A DNA stretch of 54,135 nt from positions 1 to 54,135 of the forward strand of contig BDIU01000508.1 in NCBI GenBank assembly GCA_002118135.1. Reading direction: 5' to 3'. Below are positions 12,173 to 23,339 of this stretch, piece after piece (the first letter of the stretch is position 1; each line of letters starts with the position of its first letter). Under the pieces are notes generated by a model that made no database searches, was not told the origin of the DNA, and saw only the letters and a program-made list of their open reading frames with translations. The stretch comes from Trebouxia sp. TZW2008. Its lineage: Eukaryota; Chlorophyta; Trebouxiophyceae; Trebouxiales; Trebouxiaceae. The translations under genes were made by a program, and so were the position numbers.

Positions 12173-12442
12173 ATGAATGCACTAGAAGGCAAACTGGAGG
12201 CCATGGTGATCACTAAGCCGGATCGAAAGACAAAACAAGGCAAAAAGCAAGCAAATCGTATATGGTACCTCAGACATAAAGTTAAAAAAGCAAAATTCAG
12301 TGCAAAGTACCACAAGGAGCATGATTACGCAATCAATCGTGTGAAAGCTATCAAGAGGGCAAACGACAGCAAAAATGTGAAACGGCCCACTTTGGAAAAG
12401 TACAACATCAAGTGGAATCAAAATACACAGAAGTACCACTGA
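12173..12442 (+). CDS. Small lysine-rich basic protein, unknown
   Basis: An 89-residue frame with a clear ATG behind the recurrent CCTCATAGG leader. The composition is strongly basic (many Lys, several His and Arg, few hydrophobic stretches), with a RTKQGKKQANRIW-type core and no Cys. This fits a nucleic-acid-binding protein, but no family is recognised. Its codon use is A-rich compared with neighbours. It lies just upstream of the start of Crypton fragment C on the opposite strand. It could be a gene of the mobile element whose leader it shares, or a fortuitous frame. Confidence 0.4.
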   Translation: MNALEGKLEAMVITKPDRKTKQGKKQANRIWYLRHKVKKAKFSAKYHKEHDYAINRVKAIKRANDSKNVKRPTLEKYNIKWNQNTQKYH

Positions 12443-12944
12443 ATTGGCCAGATGCGTCATTGACAATTTGATGCTGACCATGAATTTCCAAACTGCTTAA
12501 ACCCTTATGGATTGCCAGCAGAGCTTGCCTTGAGTAGTTCAGCGTCTTTGTTAACATGTAATGATGGAAATTCCATCATATTATTTTGGAAACTCTACCT
12601 TTGCACAAGCGTTACATGTTGTAGACGTGTAATGCTGGAATTCCATCATGTGTTGATAGAAATTCCATCATGCGTTCATGAAAGGTTTACCTTTGCACCA
12701 GCTTTGCTTCATTGCATCATAACTCAAGTGAGACTGAACAAACTTTCCATGATGTAGACAGGTAGTGATGTGTTGATGTACTTTACCAGATTTGCTTCTT
12801 TTCACCGAAATGGAGCTCTGAAGTCAAGAGGCCTTCAAACATATGCATGTACTGATGGAGAACATGAGAGGTTGCACATTTTCACATCAGCATCCAGTTT
12901 CAAGTAAAGCCCCGCTTTCCTAAACTCTCATTTTGTCAGGGCCA
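12443..12944. other. Intergenic, short repeats only
   Basis: Contains several near-copies of GGAAATTCCATCAT-type sequence between 12560 and 12680 (ATGATGGAAATTCCATCAT is palindromic). No coding frame of note. Confidence 0.5.
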
Positions 12945-14300
12945 CCAGGATTACTAATACAGTGGTCAAGCAGAACCACATAAGGTGTTGGCTATATCCA
13001 ATACCCACACAAACGGTTCAGCAGTTCATCATTGGCTTATGCGAACAACAGACCTCCGCAACCACAATCGCTTCTTTGCTACAGCCTGGAGCCCACTGTC
13101 GGTTTCAAACATCTGTGGAAATCATCATTTGGCTCCTGGGTTCTAGACCTCTACTACCTTTAGAGTGTATGGTTGAGTGAGTGCACACTAAGACTTTGTT
13201 TTGCACGCACCAGAAGTTGGCTCAGACTCCGGTAAAATCCTGATGGTTGCCCCTGAAGCGCTCTCCTAGCCCCACTTTGCCTCCCCAGCAAAAAGGCTGG
13301 TAAGTCATGCAGTTTCTAGCAAGGCTAGCTTGAGCCATCTCGGGCTCCCAAACCCGCCCCAAAAGCCCCACTTTCCAAAACTCTCTGACTTGATTTTGTG
13401 CAGGACAGCCAAGTTCCTATTCCGATCAGTGGGAGCCACATAAGGGACTGGCTACATTTATCAAGCAAAAGCAACTCAGTTTGCCATTCACCTTTAAGTC
13501 CACAACAAAGTTCCAGAACCGTGAGGCCGGACATCATCTTTGCCACAACCAAGAGCGCCACGGTCTGGGACAAACGACTGTCAATGTTGTCGACATGCTC
13601 CTTGACAGATAGGTATCTACTACCTTCGAGTATGTTTTTAGGTGAGCGCATGTCAAATTGGGCTCTGCATACATCAGGAAATGGCTCTTGATAAAGAACC
13701 GCACAATTGCTTGTCAAAATAGACCTGTCTCAGTTGGATGCCCGGAAGCTAGGGCCCAAAGCTAGGGATCCTCAAAGAGAAGGCCCCACCAGGCCCAGCT
13801 GTGCGCCAACAAAGGCCTACAACCCCATACGTTCCACTCTTCCATGTGCTCTCACCCCCAACCAGGCCCAGCTGTGTGCCAAAAACGGCCTACAACCCTA
13901 TATGTTTCACTCTTCCAAATGCTCTAACATGTTTGAGTGCAGGGCAGCTGGGCACTACTTATCCAATTCACTAAGAACCATACAAGGCATTGGTTAAACA
14001 TAGCAAGCACACAAGCAATCAACTTCGCCAAATACCCCCCAAGTCAACATCATACCTTCACCATAGCGGCGGCCAGACATCTTCTTTGCAACTTCCGTCG
14101 CCACTGCCCTCAGCAGACGCTTGCCAACGGGTCATCAACTGCGTCAAAGTCCCTGCTATCTTGGAGTGTGTATTCTCAGGTAAGCTCATATCCAAGTTGA
14201 TATCGCACACACCGGAAGCTGGCTCAGAGTGTGTATTCACAGGTAAGCTCATATCCAAGTTGATATCGCACACACCGGAAGCTAGCTCAGATTCAACCAA
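12945..14300. repeat. Dispersed repeat family R1, several diverged copies
   Basis: Copies begin with TTACTAATAC-(A/G)-GTGGTC and ACCACATAAGG, followed by a conserved order of short blocks: TTCAGCACTTCA, GCTTCTTTGC, GCCACTGTCGGT, ACATCTGTCAAC-like, and AGACCTCTGCTACC. The same family recurs in tandem at 27.96-29.0 kb and at 43.15-43.4 kb. GTGGT and ACCAC at the head of the unit can pair as a small stem in every copy. The open frames inside are short and change between copies, so I treat it as non-coding satellite-like DNA. Confidence 0.75.
14164..14289. repeat. 63-bp direct tandem duplication
   Basis: Two adjacent 63-base units differ at only about two positions. Each contains TCAGGTAAGCTCATATCCAA or its near twin and ends at CACACACCGGAAGCT. 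The near identity points to a recent event within older R1-type repeat DNA. Confidence 0.9.
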
Positions 14301-14359
14301 TTGTGACAAAGGTGTATTCAAAAGCAACAGACTACCTCCACTTTCACTCAAACAGGGCT

Positions 14360-14620
14360 GACAAGTCAATACCTTCTAGCAAGGCTAGCTTGGGGCTTTC
14401 AAGCGCTATCAGACCAGCCCCACTTTCCTTTCTCAACAGTAAAGCTAACAAGTCAAAACGCCTTCTAGCAAGCCTAGCTTGAACCTATTGAGTGTTGTCA
14501 GCCCAGCCCCAATTTGACTCTTGAACAATAGGCTGATGAGACAAACACTTTCTATCAAGGCTAGCTCGAAGCTATATTGTGCTGTCAGCCCCGCCCCAAA
14601 AGCCCCAGTTTCAAATTATT
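14360..14620. repeat. GCTAGC-bearing tandem repeat of about 90 bp
   Basis: Three adjacent units share TTCTAGCAAGGCTAGCTTG-like and CAGCCCCGCCCCAAAAGCCCC-like blocks. A related single unit lies at about 13290-13380 and others occur within the 28-kb tandem array. Confidence 0.75.
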
Positions 14621-14832
14621 TTTGTGTGATTATGTTTTCTGTTATCCTTAAGGACTGGCATGCTGTTGCTTCATGGATGCATTCTGTTGAGACGGGAAAA
14701 GTTGTCAGCTTGGGCAGGGTCAAAAGGCTATGAAGATTGGTCAAAGGTGGTCTGTGGCATCCCAGAACATAAGGAAGTCAAAACAGCTACGAAAAAGAAG
14801 GTCGCAAATTCATCCATCAGTTTTCCCAGAAG

Positions 14833-15255
14833 TTGATGAGTGAACAATGTAATGCCAATGAGGTCGACAAGCAGCTGTCAAAGCTGTCTTTCAGGGACAA
14901 GGGCATAGGGGTAGGTTTTGGCAGCATCAAGCACTGGCTGATAATGGACAACCTGGCGTTGCACAATCAGCTTTTCACCTCAGTGGAGATATTGGAGATG
15001 ACCACATCAGGTGGCGGCCAGCATCTTGATTCTGCAGAGGGTGTTAGCTCTATGTTTCCTGGACAGTCTGTAAGGGTAACAACACCAAGGACGCCAGCTT
15101 CTACCAGATTCACAAGCACAATCTGGAAGTGTCAAGACGATAATGCTAGCCTATACAATTTCTCCATCACAAAGCACATGCACTGTGACAGTTTCTCAAA
15201 AGATTTGGACATACACTTGGACCTAATGGCCTTCAGGGATGGAGTGTTTAACTAA
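14833..15255 (+). CDS. Hypothetical protein, block 1
   Basis: A 140-codon frame that extends upstream through NSYEKEGRKFIHQFSQKL without a stop. The translation has mixed polar and hydrophobic composition with recognisable helices (VDKQLSKLSFRDKG) and a Ser/Thr-rich middle. No family is recognised. The frame ends just before a second protein-like block on the same strand in another frame, so an intron or a frameshift probably separates two parts of one gene. Confidence 0.4.
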   Translation: MMSEQCNANEVDKQLSKLSFRDKGIGVGFGSIKHWLIMDNLALHNQLFTSVEILEMTTSGGGQHLDSAEGVSSMFPGQSVRVTTPRTPASTRFTSTIWKCQDDNASLYNFSITKHMHCDSFSKDLDIHLDLMAFRDGVFN

Positions 15256-15262
15256 GTGACCA

Positions 15263-15460
15263 GAAGCTTTCGAATGGCTGACCACAAGACATGTTGAGCT
15301 GCTGTGTGTCCCTTACCACTTTCCAGAAGCCGATCCTGAGAGGATAGAAGAGCTCCGGGTATTTGTGAGTCAAGAAACAAGCCCTAGGATGGTGAGAGAG
15401 AGTACCTGCTGGGTCAAATCAGGTAATGCCTGTCAGGGCGCATTCGCAACCAACTTCTAG
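15263..15460 (+). CDS. Hypothetical protein, block 2
   Basis: Sixty-five codons ending in TAG, starting at an AG acceptor. The translation includes VELLCVPYHFPEADPERIEE and LRVFVSQETSPRMVRE, clearly non-random. It lies 8 bases after the stop of block 1 but in another frame. Probably the final exon, or a frameshifted continuation, of the same unidentified gene. Confidence 0.4.
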   Translation, partial: EAFEWLTTRHVELLCVPYHFPEADPERIEELRVFVSQETSPRMVRESTCWVKSGNACQGAFATNF

Positions 15461-15639
15461 CAGGTCCAGCTGCAAGTACTGGCAAAAGTACATTGTTCAA
15501 CTTGATCTTACATTTGGTACAGACTATTATTGCAATATGCCTGCTACATACCTCACTCAGAAGAGTCCGCAAGCCAACATATCCCGATCATCAAGCATCA
15601 TATTCACTGGGGCTGCATTTAAGCTCGGGATCAACATTC

Positions 15640-16200
15640 CTACACCCAAACTGTTGTGGAACCGGGGCTTTTGGGGCTGGGCTAATTACCCTAGATGGAC
15701 CCATGCCAACCTTTCTATACCATGTTTGCTTGCAAGCCCCCAAAATCTGCAGCAACAATGGGGCGGCTTGCAGTCGAGCCTCAAAATAGGAATCAAACAT
15801 TGTCAACCCACAGTTGTGAAAAAGTGGGGCTTTTGGGGCGGGTCTGACAGAACTAGTAGCACACAAGCTCGTCTTCCTAGACCATGTTTCCTTGACCAGC
15901 CCCAATTGTATTTCTAGAAGTGGGGCTGCTTTCAAGTAAGCCTCGAGATGTGCATTTGAACCTGTCCAGCCCACAAGTGTGTAAAAGTGGGGCTTTTGGG
16001 GCGGGGCTGACAGAACTAGTAGCACACAAGCTCGTCTTCCTAGACCATGTTTCCTTGACCAGCCCCAATTGTATTTCCAGAAGTGGGGCTGCTGTCAAGT
16101 AAGCCTCGAGATGTGCATTTGAACCTGTCCAGCCCACAAGTGTGTAAAAGTGGAACTTTTGGGGCTTGGCTGACAGCGCTTGCTAAACCCAAGCTAGCCT
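15640..16200. repeat. Tandem repeat of about 163 bp, four units
   Basis: Units centre on AAAAGTGGGGCTTTTGGGGC near 15661 (diverged), 15821, 15984 and 16147. The middle units are nearly identical, including CTCGTCTTCCTAGACCATG and CAGCCCCAATTGTATTTC. G-rich blocks (GGGGCTTTTGGGGCGGGG) recur each period. The apparent open frames here are periodic by-products of the repeat. Confidence 0.9.
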
Positions 16201-16500
16201 TCTTTGCTATGTTTGCCGTGCCGGTCCCAGAGCACATTGCATGAGTTGGGGCTCACTCATGTCAGTCCAGCCTAAAAAGCCTTGCAACAAGATATGTTGG
16301 GCGGCGTTTGTGAAGATGGATTCTGTACAACTCTACTGTGACAACAGCATCAGCTAGCCTTGATATACCACAAATGTCCATCTCACGCGCTGCATTGAGG
16401 GCTGCTGCATGTAGCTTGTCTCATGACCATGTCAGTACACATACATACATTCTCATGCTTTGTCAATGCTACCAGTTCTGTTTTGAACAATGCGGTGCAA
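16201..16500. other. Intergenic, 3' of the JmjC gene
   Basis: No coding or repeat signal stands out. It probably contains the 3' untranslated region and terminator of the minus-strand JmjC gene. Confidence 0.4.
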
Positions 16501-18738
16501 CTACTGAAGCTGGCGGCAAGCCCTGATAATAGCAGCATTCAAAATAGGTGCTACAGCCATGTAGTCATCAGCAGTATTTTCCCTGACAAAGAACTTGCTG
16601 GCGACATCTCTGCGTACCACCATGTAGGTGCTGAGGTGACTGGTATTTATGTAATCCCAAGCCAGCTTGCAACAGAACTCAAGATTGGTGACTGCATGTG
16701 GCCACCCCGGGGGCACTTGCACGATGTCCCCTGGTCCTTGGAGAATAGCCAGCACTGAAGATCGTCCATCAACCATATGCCTGTCCCCAAAGGCGTACAT
16801 AGCGTCAAAATGTTCAACGTTTGGTTTGAACCCTGCAATTCCCTCTGGCCGACCAAGGTCATTTGTGACAAACTGATCAAACAATGCTGTCATGTATGGG
16901 TGCACAAACCACCATCTTGCAAGCATTGACGGTTGTTGGCTTGAAGCCTTACTTGTCTTTGCTTTGCCCTGCAGTAAGCATGCAATCATGGATCAATGAC
17001 ATTTTATTGTGTCAAAGGCTTGATGTATCATGTTCATTGCAGAAACAGACAATGTGCAACACAAACAAACCATTGAGAAGTTTATTGAAGGTCCCAATCT
17101 GTATCAGTGCTTCATGTGATGCTCGTTCAAGCGCGTTGTACCTGTGGCTTGGTTGCAACAGAGAAAGCTATATTTTCTGCTTGTGTGCGGTCAACATGGA
17201 AGCCTGTGCCCAATTTAGCTTTGCCGAGCAGCAACAAGCTAGTCTGCATGGGGTCTAACAAGTTGTGGGCCTCCTCACACACCTCATTGCCTGGGCGCAT
17301 TCCTTTCACCTGTGATAGTGCTGCACATGTGTGTGACGGACTGCTGGGATTGATTTGGAAATTACAGCGGAAGTACAAGCCCCTTTTTTGGACCAGCTCA
17401 AGTGCTGTGGCTACAGGCTTGCTATGAGCCTGGTCGTCATGAACATGATCCCTGATATCGGACTCTCCAAAGCCACTGTTTCAGCAAAGGCAAGACTCAG
17501 CAGCACACAAACAGCAAGGTGACACAGATTTGGATTGACTGCAACATATATCTTACGCTTGCAGTGAGGCATGCGAAATCCCTCTCAATAGGTCTTGCAG
17601 GTCCACTTGCAGACTCGGCTTAACACTGTGAATCACAGTTGGCCAAATGACCTGTACCAAAGACGTCAGCACTTTACAGCTGCACATCACGCTAAGCCCT
17701 TTGACAGACAAACGACACCAAACAACACCAAGGAGGTACAAAGGTGGTATAAAATGAAGGACAGCTGCAACAAACCTGCATGACACGAGGCTGCTTGCAA
17801 CTAGGCTTGCTGTGAAGCACAGTCAGCCAATCCTGCAACTGCTCTGTTGTTGCTAACCGCACCATTGTCATGCTATCATTGCAGCACTGAGAGCAGAAAA
17901 GCTCTTCAGGCTGTACAGGCACATCTGAATCAGGCAGCTCCTGTGCACAAGGCAGAAGCTCTTGAGGTCCATGCAGTGTAGTGCATGCACAGGGTCAATA
18001 GTGGACATGTAGATCATGTTTGCACATTACAAAACTGAACCCATCACTGGCCTACCTGGAACGCAACTACTGCCAGTGATGCTCTGCAACGCGAGCAGTA
18101 ACAAGTGCTCAGTTCAGTGTTGCGCAGAACTGCATTCTGCATCCCTTGCAGCTGTTCAAGGGTTTGTATTGCAGCTGCTCCGTCAACAGCATTGAGCAAT
18201 ACACATCCTGCTGAGCAAAAATTGTCTATGGCAGCATCTACAGCCTGCAAGGCTCACAGTCAGCTTGCAACACATCCAACCAGCGTAACAGCCACAGGAA
18301 GTTTGGCAATACAGTCTTTCTAATTGTCTATAACACCTGTTTCTTGAGAGGAGGCTGTGAATATTGCTCCTCCTCAGCCTCCCGCTGGCGCTTGCCGGCA
18401 GCTTTTGAAGCGGGTACAGATGGCACGAGCTGTGTGCCAGCAGGAACCCATACCAAGTCTGTTCTTCCCAAGCCGAGTTCCTGTCGTACTGCGATCCCTT
18501 CTGCAGTGCTTTTGCTGACGAATCTGAAACCCCCTTCTGCTTCCGCGTCGCGGGACAGGATGTAGGAATAGGTAGACCCTCGGCTAGGTGCTCCGCACTT
18601 ATGCCTGTGTGATCCGTGCAAGCTGTAGAACTTGGCTCGGCTGCGACACCATTTCCGCCAGCAGCCGCTTTTGAAGTCGAGACCATCATGACAGTGCTCA
18701 TACGTACAAAACAAGAACCTCCTGTCGTCACTACTCAT
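16501..18738 (-). CDS. JmjC-domain oxygenase-like protein, six exons, about 550 residues
   Basis: Exons 18337-18738, 18056-18244, 17776-17940, 17557-17651, 17142-17475 and 16501-16968 join in frame through five GT-AG introns. Residues 1-134 are Cys/His/Arg-rich (RRFLFCTYEHCHDGL, KSGCWRKWCRSR, HRHKC) with a basic KKKQ-like tail, resembling a zinc-binding module. Exons 2-3 carry CYCSRC and ELFCSQCC pairs. The JmjC cupin starts in exon 5: GTGFHVDRTQAENIAF supplies the Fe(II)-binding HxD. Exon 6 supplies the distal His in VPPGWPHAVTNLE, preceded by a conserved acidic/aromatic stretch and followed by the CCKLAWDYIN strand. Known for the family: Fe(II)/2-oxoglutarate-dependent hydroxylase or demethylase, often acting on histones in the nucleus. 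Inference: all three metal ligands are present, so activity is plausible. The ATG at 18738 is the first in frame. A tandem GACCTGAGTCTA-like repeat lies immediately upstream. Confidence 0.9.
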
Positions 18739-18774
18739 TTCATCGAGCTCACACCCAGGTATAGACCTTGTCGG

Positions 18775-18840
18775 TCGGTCCAGACCTGAGTCTAGACCTG
18801 GGTCTAGACCTGACTCTAGACCTGACTGATTCTAGGTTAG
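18775..18840. repeat. 14-bp tandem repeat (TCTAGACCTG-type)
   Basis: About four near-copies of TCTAGACCTGAG/GG lie between the divergently arranged JmjC gene and the plus-strand gene that follows. A related array (GTCAGACCCGGGTCGGACCC region) lies at 27770-27830, and GACCGGTTGGCC arrays at 23345-23420. They sit in comparable upstream positions and could be promoter elements. Confidence 0.7.
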
Positions 18841-19155
18841 ATTCAAGCTGACTTGTTGTCGTGTATAGATTTTGTCGTGGTCATGGTTACGAAAGATTTG
18901 CGGCCAGAATCGATGTGCATTATGACTAGTGTGGCAGCCAGTTTGCAATACGTGGCAGTGAAGATCCTGCTCCGCCATCTGCAGGTGTGCACAAAGCCTG
19001 TCACAAGGCCACAAAGGCCTCTCAGATTATCAGCTTTGCCACGTACTATCGTAAGCAGTCAGGAAAGGCTATTGACAAACAGAAAGCTAACTCAGTACAC
19101 TGCCACTGATGACACACCTCTTAGTCAGTCACACGTTGACCTGGAAACCTTTGCA

Positions 19156-19509
19156 ATGTCCAACGTTCCTCCCAAACGTACAGGGCTACCCATGGTTGTG
19201 TACATTGGCCCAAAGAATGCCAAGCACGGTTGCAGATTGAAGGTGTCCCAGTTCTATGGCACAAAGATGCGCGTTGGTCAATGGTTCTTTATGACCGTTG
19301 AACACGAACCACACATCATTGGGGACACAGGTGAAATCAAATTGAAGGATATCAAGCTTGTCCAAGACTTCATAATAATCAATATACGTGTCATACTAGA
19401 CTTTTGGGAGCAAAGTTCTCTAAAGGATGTACTGACGCACCATGAACGTTTTGTGACAGCTTGCACATGGCTATACATCACAACAATCCAATTGCAGCGC
19501 ACACAATGA
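19156..19509 (+). CDS. Hypothetical alpha/beta protein, possibly DUF4160-like
   Basis: The frame is open from 18853, but the protein-like part begins at the ATG at 19156: SNVPPKRTGLPMVVYIGPK, then HGCRLKVSQFYGTKM, a FFMTVEHEP strand, and a closing helix LKDIKLVQDFIIINIRVILD. This strand-strand-helix layout, ending in a Trp after the helix (DFWEQ), vaguely resembles DUF4160-type small proteins; I would not rely on it. The gene overlaps no other model. Upstream lies the GACCTG tandem repeat shared with the JmjC promoter side. Confidence 0.45.
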   Translation: MSNVPPKRTGLPMVVYIGPKNAKHGCRLKVSQFYGTKMRVGQWFFMTVEHEPHIIGDTGEIKLKDIKLVQDFIIINIRVILDFWEQSSLKDVLTHHERFVTACTWLYITTIQLQRTQ

Positions 19510-19703
19510 GGAAGCTTATGCAAGCGATCATTGCATCGTGACCATATTGTAGACCACTAAGCTTAAAAACCGGACAAACAATGCGCACAGGGTGTATGCT
19601 AGTACCTTGAAAAAGACCTTTGCAATAGGACAACCAAAGCCTGCAGATTGATACTCTGGTTTTGCATTGTCTACTATTGCTGAAGTTGGTGCAAGACTGG
19701 CAT

Positions 19704-20183
19704 TCACAGCAGGAGCACCGCTTGAATGGCGCCCTTTGACTGCTCTGACAGCATCCGGCAAGCTTCTGACTTGTCCATAAGTGGGGTGGTGAAGATAGGT
19801 CTGTATTCGGACCATAAAAGCTATCAGTACCAGGACATAGCAGTAGCATATGAAGTACCAAAGCACACAAGTACCTCTCTTCTTGCATTTTCAGAGCCCG
19901 ACCGTTTAGACCGCTCAACACGAATCTCGACTCGCCAAAGTCCGTCAAAACATTCGCCCAAATCTTCATCACAAAGGCGTTTTCTCAATTCCAATAGCTT
20001 TTTGTTAGCTGTTGGCAAAGCTGGCATCGAATAGAAATGGGTGAGGGCGAGAAAAGTCAACACTGTGGCATACTGCTATTGCCAGTTCTTTGACTAGTCA
20101 AGCTCACCTAAGTTCCGGGAGCCCGGAATCCGGCAGTTGATGAGTGGCACACCAAGAGTGGTGGTCGTCAGCTGTTGAAGATT
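19704..20183 (-). CDS. Unidentified three-exon gene, 3' part
   Basis: Exons 20108-20183, 19875-20020 and 19704-19820 join in frame over two GT-AG introns and end in TGA. The protein of about 112 residues contains TTTTLGVPLINCRIPGSRN, then a charged helix KKLLELRKRLCDEDLGE and FDGLWRVEIRVERSKRSG, and ends with EYRPIFTTPLMDKSEACRM. The translation is clearly non-random, but no family is recognised. The 5' end is uncertain: another frame upstream (MLRLAIKAERKNKAGQM) may be the true first exon but joins out of frame. It is convergent with the plus-strand gene ending at 19509. Confidence 0.45.
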
Positions 20184-20343
20184 CTGCGATCATTTGTCCA
20201 GCCTTGTTCTTTCGCTCGGCCTTGATGGCTAACCGGAGCATGTTGCAGATCTCTACGCTTGAATTGTGACGTTCGGACGTGGAGTTGCAACTGTTTCCAA
20301 ACACTAGCTGGTATACACAACTACAAAAATCGATTTCATGCAA

Positions 20344-20880
20344 ATTTGATTTGCAAACATAGAGGTCATGTATTACAGCAGCAGCTTTGATATGCCTTGA
20401 TTATAAAGCCTTCAAAGACGTTGTCGAAAGTTCTCAGCTTTTAGCATGAGCCAAAATTTCAATTTGGTTTGTAAACGGCAAAGTGGATGTGAATTTGCAA
20501 AACGTAATTTCGTGAGTGCAAAGTCTGCAAATTTTGCAGTTTGCAATTTCGTCAAATGACAACTGGATTTGCAATTTTTGTCAAAGGCAATCTGGAAACG
20601 CAACTGCAAATGCAAATTTTGCCTTTGTGTTACAACTTGTCAATCCAAAACGTTGTTGAGTCGTTGGTAGTTGTCAAACCATTTGCAATTTGCAAACATT
20701 GTGCCGTTGCCAGTCCAAAGTAAAACGCCATTGTATGTGAGTACAAAGAAGTAATTGGTTGGTATATTGATTTCAGTTTGCAGACGAATTTACAATAGAA
20801 CAAACTTGCCAATCTCGATTGTCGCAATATGTAAAAGTGGGTCAAACTTTGCAAACGTTTAGACACCTTTTTTACAAGCA
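20344..20880. other. AT-rich TTTGCAA-bearing spacer downstream of Crypton B
   Basis: The segment is dominated by scattered TTTGCAA/TTGCAAA words (for example around 20530-20600). No coding frame is convincing. A comparable AT-rich TTGCAA-bearing stretch lies at 48.03-48.51 kb before the other recombinase gene, so both recombinase loci have such flanks. Confidence 0.5.
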
Positions 20881-20915
20881 CAATCAACTGACCTGAGGCA
20901 AGGATGCCGAGATGG

Positions 20916-23279
20916 TCAAATATAGGCTGGACTCTCCAAGTCTTGTTTGCGCCCTACTTGGCAGAGCCCAACTTGCAACGCCTCCGTACGCCACAACAAG
21001 ATCTGCTCTTTTGTGACAAGAGTCTTACTCTTGTCACGCAACATTATGTCACTGTCTTTTTGGCTAGATAGTCTACCTCCTTTGGCTGTGCTATTGGGTA
21101 CAGGCTCAGCAAAGTTCACCGCGTCTCGCAACTCCGCCAGAGAGAAGCCTCCTTGCTGTTGTATATATGCGTAAACCCGACACGCCGCTTTTGCTGACAA
21201 CCCATGTGGCTTAGGTTCCATCAGCATGCGAATGCGTTGAACCAAATGACGTCTCTTGTTGAAGTTGTTTCTGCTTTGTTTTGACAGTTCTTTCCAACCT
21301 CCTAAAACCTCTATTTGGGACTCAATCTCCGGCCACTCATTGAACGCATCCTCCACTGTGTTGAGAGCAGCAAAGTGCAACACTCCAGTCACCAATGTGG
21401 ACTTTGGCAACTTTGCAAGAGGTGCTTGCTGATCCTCGAATTTAGATTCAGCAACAACACATGTGTGACTTGTCACAAGTTGAGCTTTAGAGCCATCCAG
21501 TATTGTTGTTGTTGCTTGTGAAACATATGCTGCTTGTTGCATTGCCGATCGCTCTAGTTGCGCAGCAATTCGCTCTTCAATCGGCAGCCTTGCCAGATCT
21601 ATGCGCTCAAGAGCATTCTGGTGACCATCCTTGACAAGTGTGATGTACTCCTTGTAGTATGCATCTTGCAGCAGCTGTTGCACCTTTTTGCTGCCGCGCA
21701 CAACTACAAGTCTGTCTGCTGTGTACCGGGCAACCAACAAAGGCAGACCATACAAGAATACCTGAATGAGGCGCCTCTCAGCCTGCACACTCTTTTGCAT
21801 GTCCGCCAAGAAAGTGCGAGCTTTCTGGTTGCACTGCCACAACTTCTCCTTTTTAGGCAACGCATTGAGCTCCATGAGCTTGTTTGCCACTTTGGTCTCG
21901 GTCTCATCAAGCGAAGGGCGTAGGTGAGTCACAAACTCAGCAAGTACATCAGGTGGCAACGGGACAGTGCTACGGCCTAAAAAGAACTCCTTTTTGTACT
22001 CACTTCCCCAGCCTCCAAGGAGCATCTGTACCGGCACATTGTGAAGAGAGGATTTGTTGTCATAAAACACTTCTTTTGTTGATTGAACCCATCTGCCCCA
22101 AGAGCTGACTTTGGCCTTGTCAGCTCCCTCAATCTCTAACATAGCATTACCGGTTGACCTGAAGATGTGAAGTGCTGTCCCAGACTTGTCATCAGCAAGT
22201 CCAATATTGGCCATGATTTTGCTGTGTTGTGCATGCAAGCTATCATATTTCACAGGCTCTGACTTGAGTGTGCCTTTGGCTAGCAGCCTGTGCTCCCAGA
22301 ATATGTCATCACCTTCCACAAATGCTTTTTGATAGCAAGGTTGGGACTGAACCAGTAAGCATGCAACTGCTAACACGGGGCAGCATTGTGGCAAAGCGTT
22401 TTCAACCATGGCAAACCACTCAGCTTTGCCAATGTGTGATGTCTTGTTGCCAGCCCTCCGAAGTCCCAGCTGCATAGGGATGCAAGGTGCTGGCCTGATG
22501 TTGCCAATGACTTCAGCAATTGCTAACATCGGCCACCTCAATTCTCTGGAGTCCTCAGCTCTAAGGCCGCAATTGGTGGCTGTGGTGGCTTCAACTACCA
22601 TGAACATACCTGTCAATGCATGCTCCGGGCTGGTCCCAAACGTCCAGCTTTGATCAAGATAAGCACTGTATTGTCTGTTGGTCAGATGCTTGCTGTCTAA
22701 GACTCCCATTGATGATCCCACTTCTGCTTGCATTTGTTTGGCCCGTATGAATGGTCCCTTGATGACAGAATTCTTGGGACTCCAACCATCAGCTTGGCCA
22801 GACACGCCCATTTGGCATTTTTTGACACAACTAAGTGCTTGGATTGCATGATCCAGCTGTGTTTTTGGAGCTTTGGTTGCCTTTTGTTGCAAGTCAGTAT
22901 TGTTCAAGTCAATTGCGTCAAGCAACCAATGCAAAAAGCCGCACACTTTTTGCTCTTTGTCTTGCAAGCTCATGAAGGATGCATCTTTCTCCTTCATTAA
23001 TGCCTCGTACCTCAAGCACAAAAAACCATGTTAGGTCTCAAATTGCAAGTTGCCTAGATGAACAATGAAAGTGTATCAACCGTTGAAATGTATACTTTAG
23101 CCACTTGCGTAGAGCCACTCTGTATTGCTCTACTGTGGTAGGTTGTAAACCAGATTTTGACCATTCGTTGTTGATAATGGTTTCTCTCAACTCCTCAGAT
23201 TCTTTGCTAGAAACCCAATCCGGTGAAGTAAGGCGAAAAAGGTTGTCTATTTGAGCATTGTCGTTCCTCCTCGCACCAT
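20916..23279 (-). CDS. Crypton-type tyrosine recombinase, near-intronless copy (copy B)
   Basis: A 5' exon (about 23090-23279) encodes IDNLFRLTSPDWVSSKES through VALRKWLK. A GT-AG intron then leads to one long frame of about 700 codons starting at YEALMKEKDASFMSLQ. Recombinase residues, in order: Arg in CGLRAEDSRELRW, HIFR (His-x-x-Arg), Trp in SSWGRW, and Tyr in KEVFYDNKSS. After the catalytic domain comes an extended helical region, then a GCR1_C-like DNA-binding domain (VEDAFNEWPEIE to FNKRRHLVQRI) and the conserved GGFSLAELRDAVNFAEPV block. Size and order match Crypton transposases, which move by tyrosine-mediated recombination through a circular intermediate. In the 5' exon the upstream ATG at 23279 is out of frame with the conserved block, so the true start is unresolved. 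All catalytic residues are present, so the enzyme may be active. Confidence 0.87.
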
Positions 23280-23339
23280 GAGTGTTATTTGTTGTTTGAT
23301 TTTAGGAGGCATGATGTGTCCTTATGAGCTTGCCCTGTA

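Noticed and set aside
14525..14560. Hammerhead-ribozyme-like CTGATGAG
   Set aside because: The required partner GAAA and GTC cleavage context with matching stems is not present.
15591..16237. Minus-strand repetitive protein with PAPKAPLLHTCGL repeats
   Set aside because: The peptide repeats are simply the translation of the 163-bp tandem satellite; nothing indicates translation.
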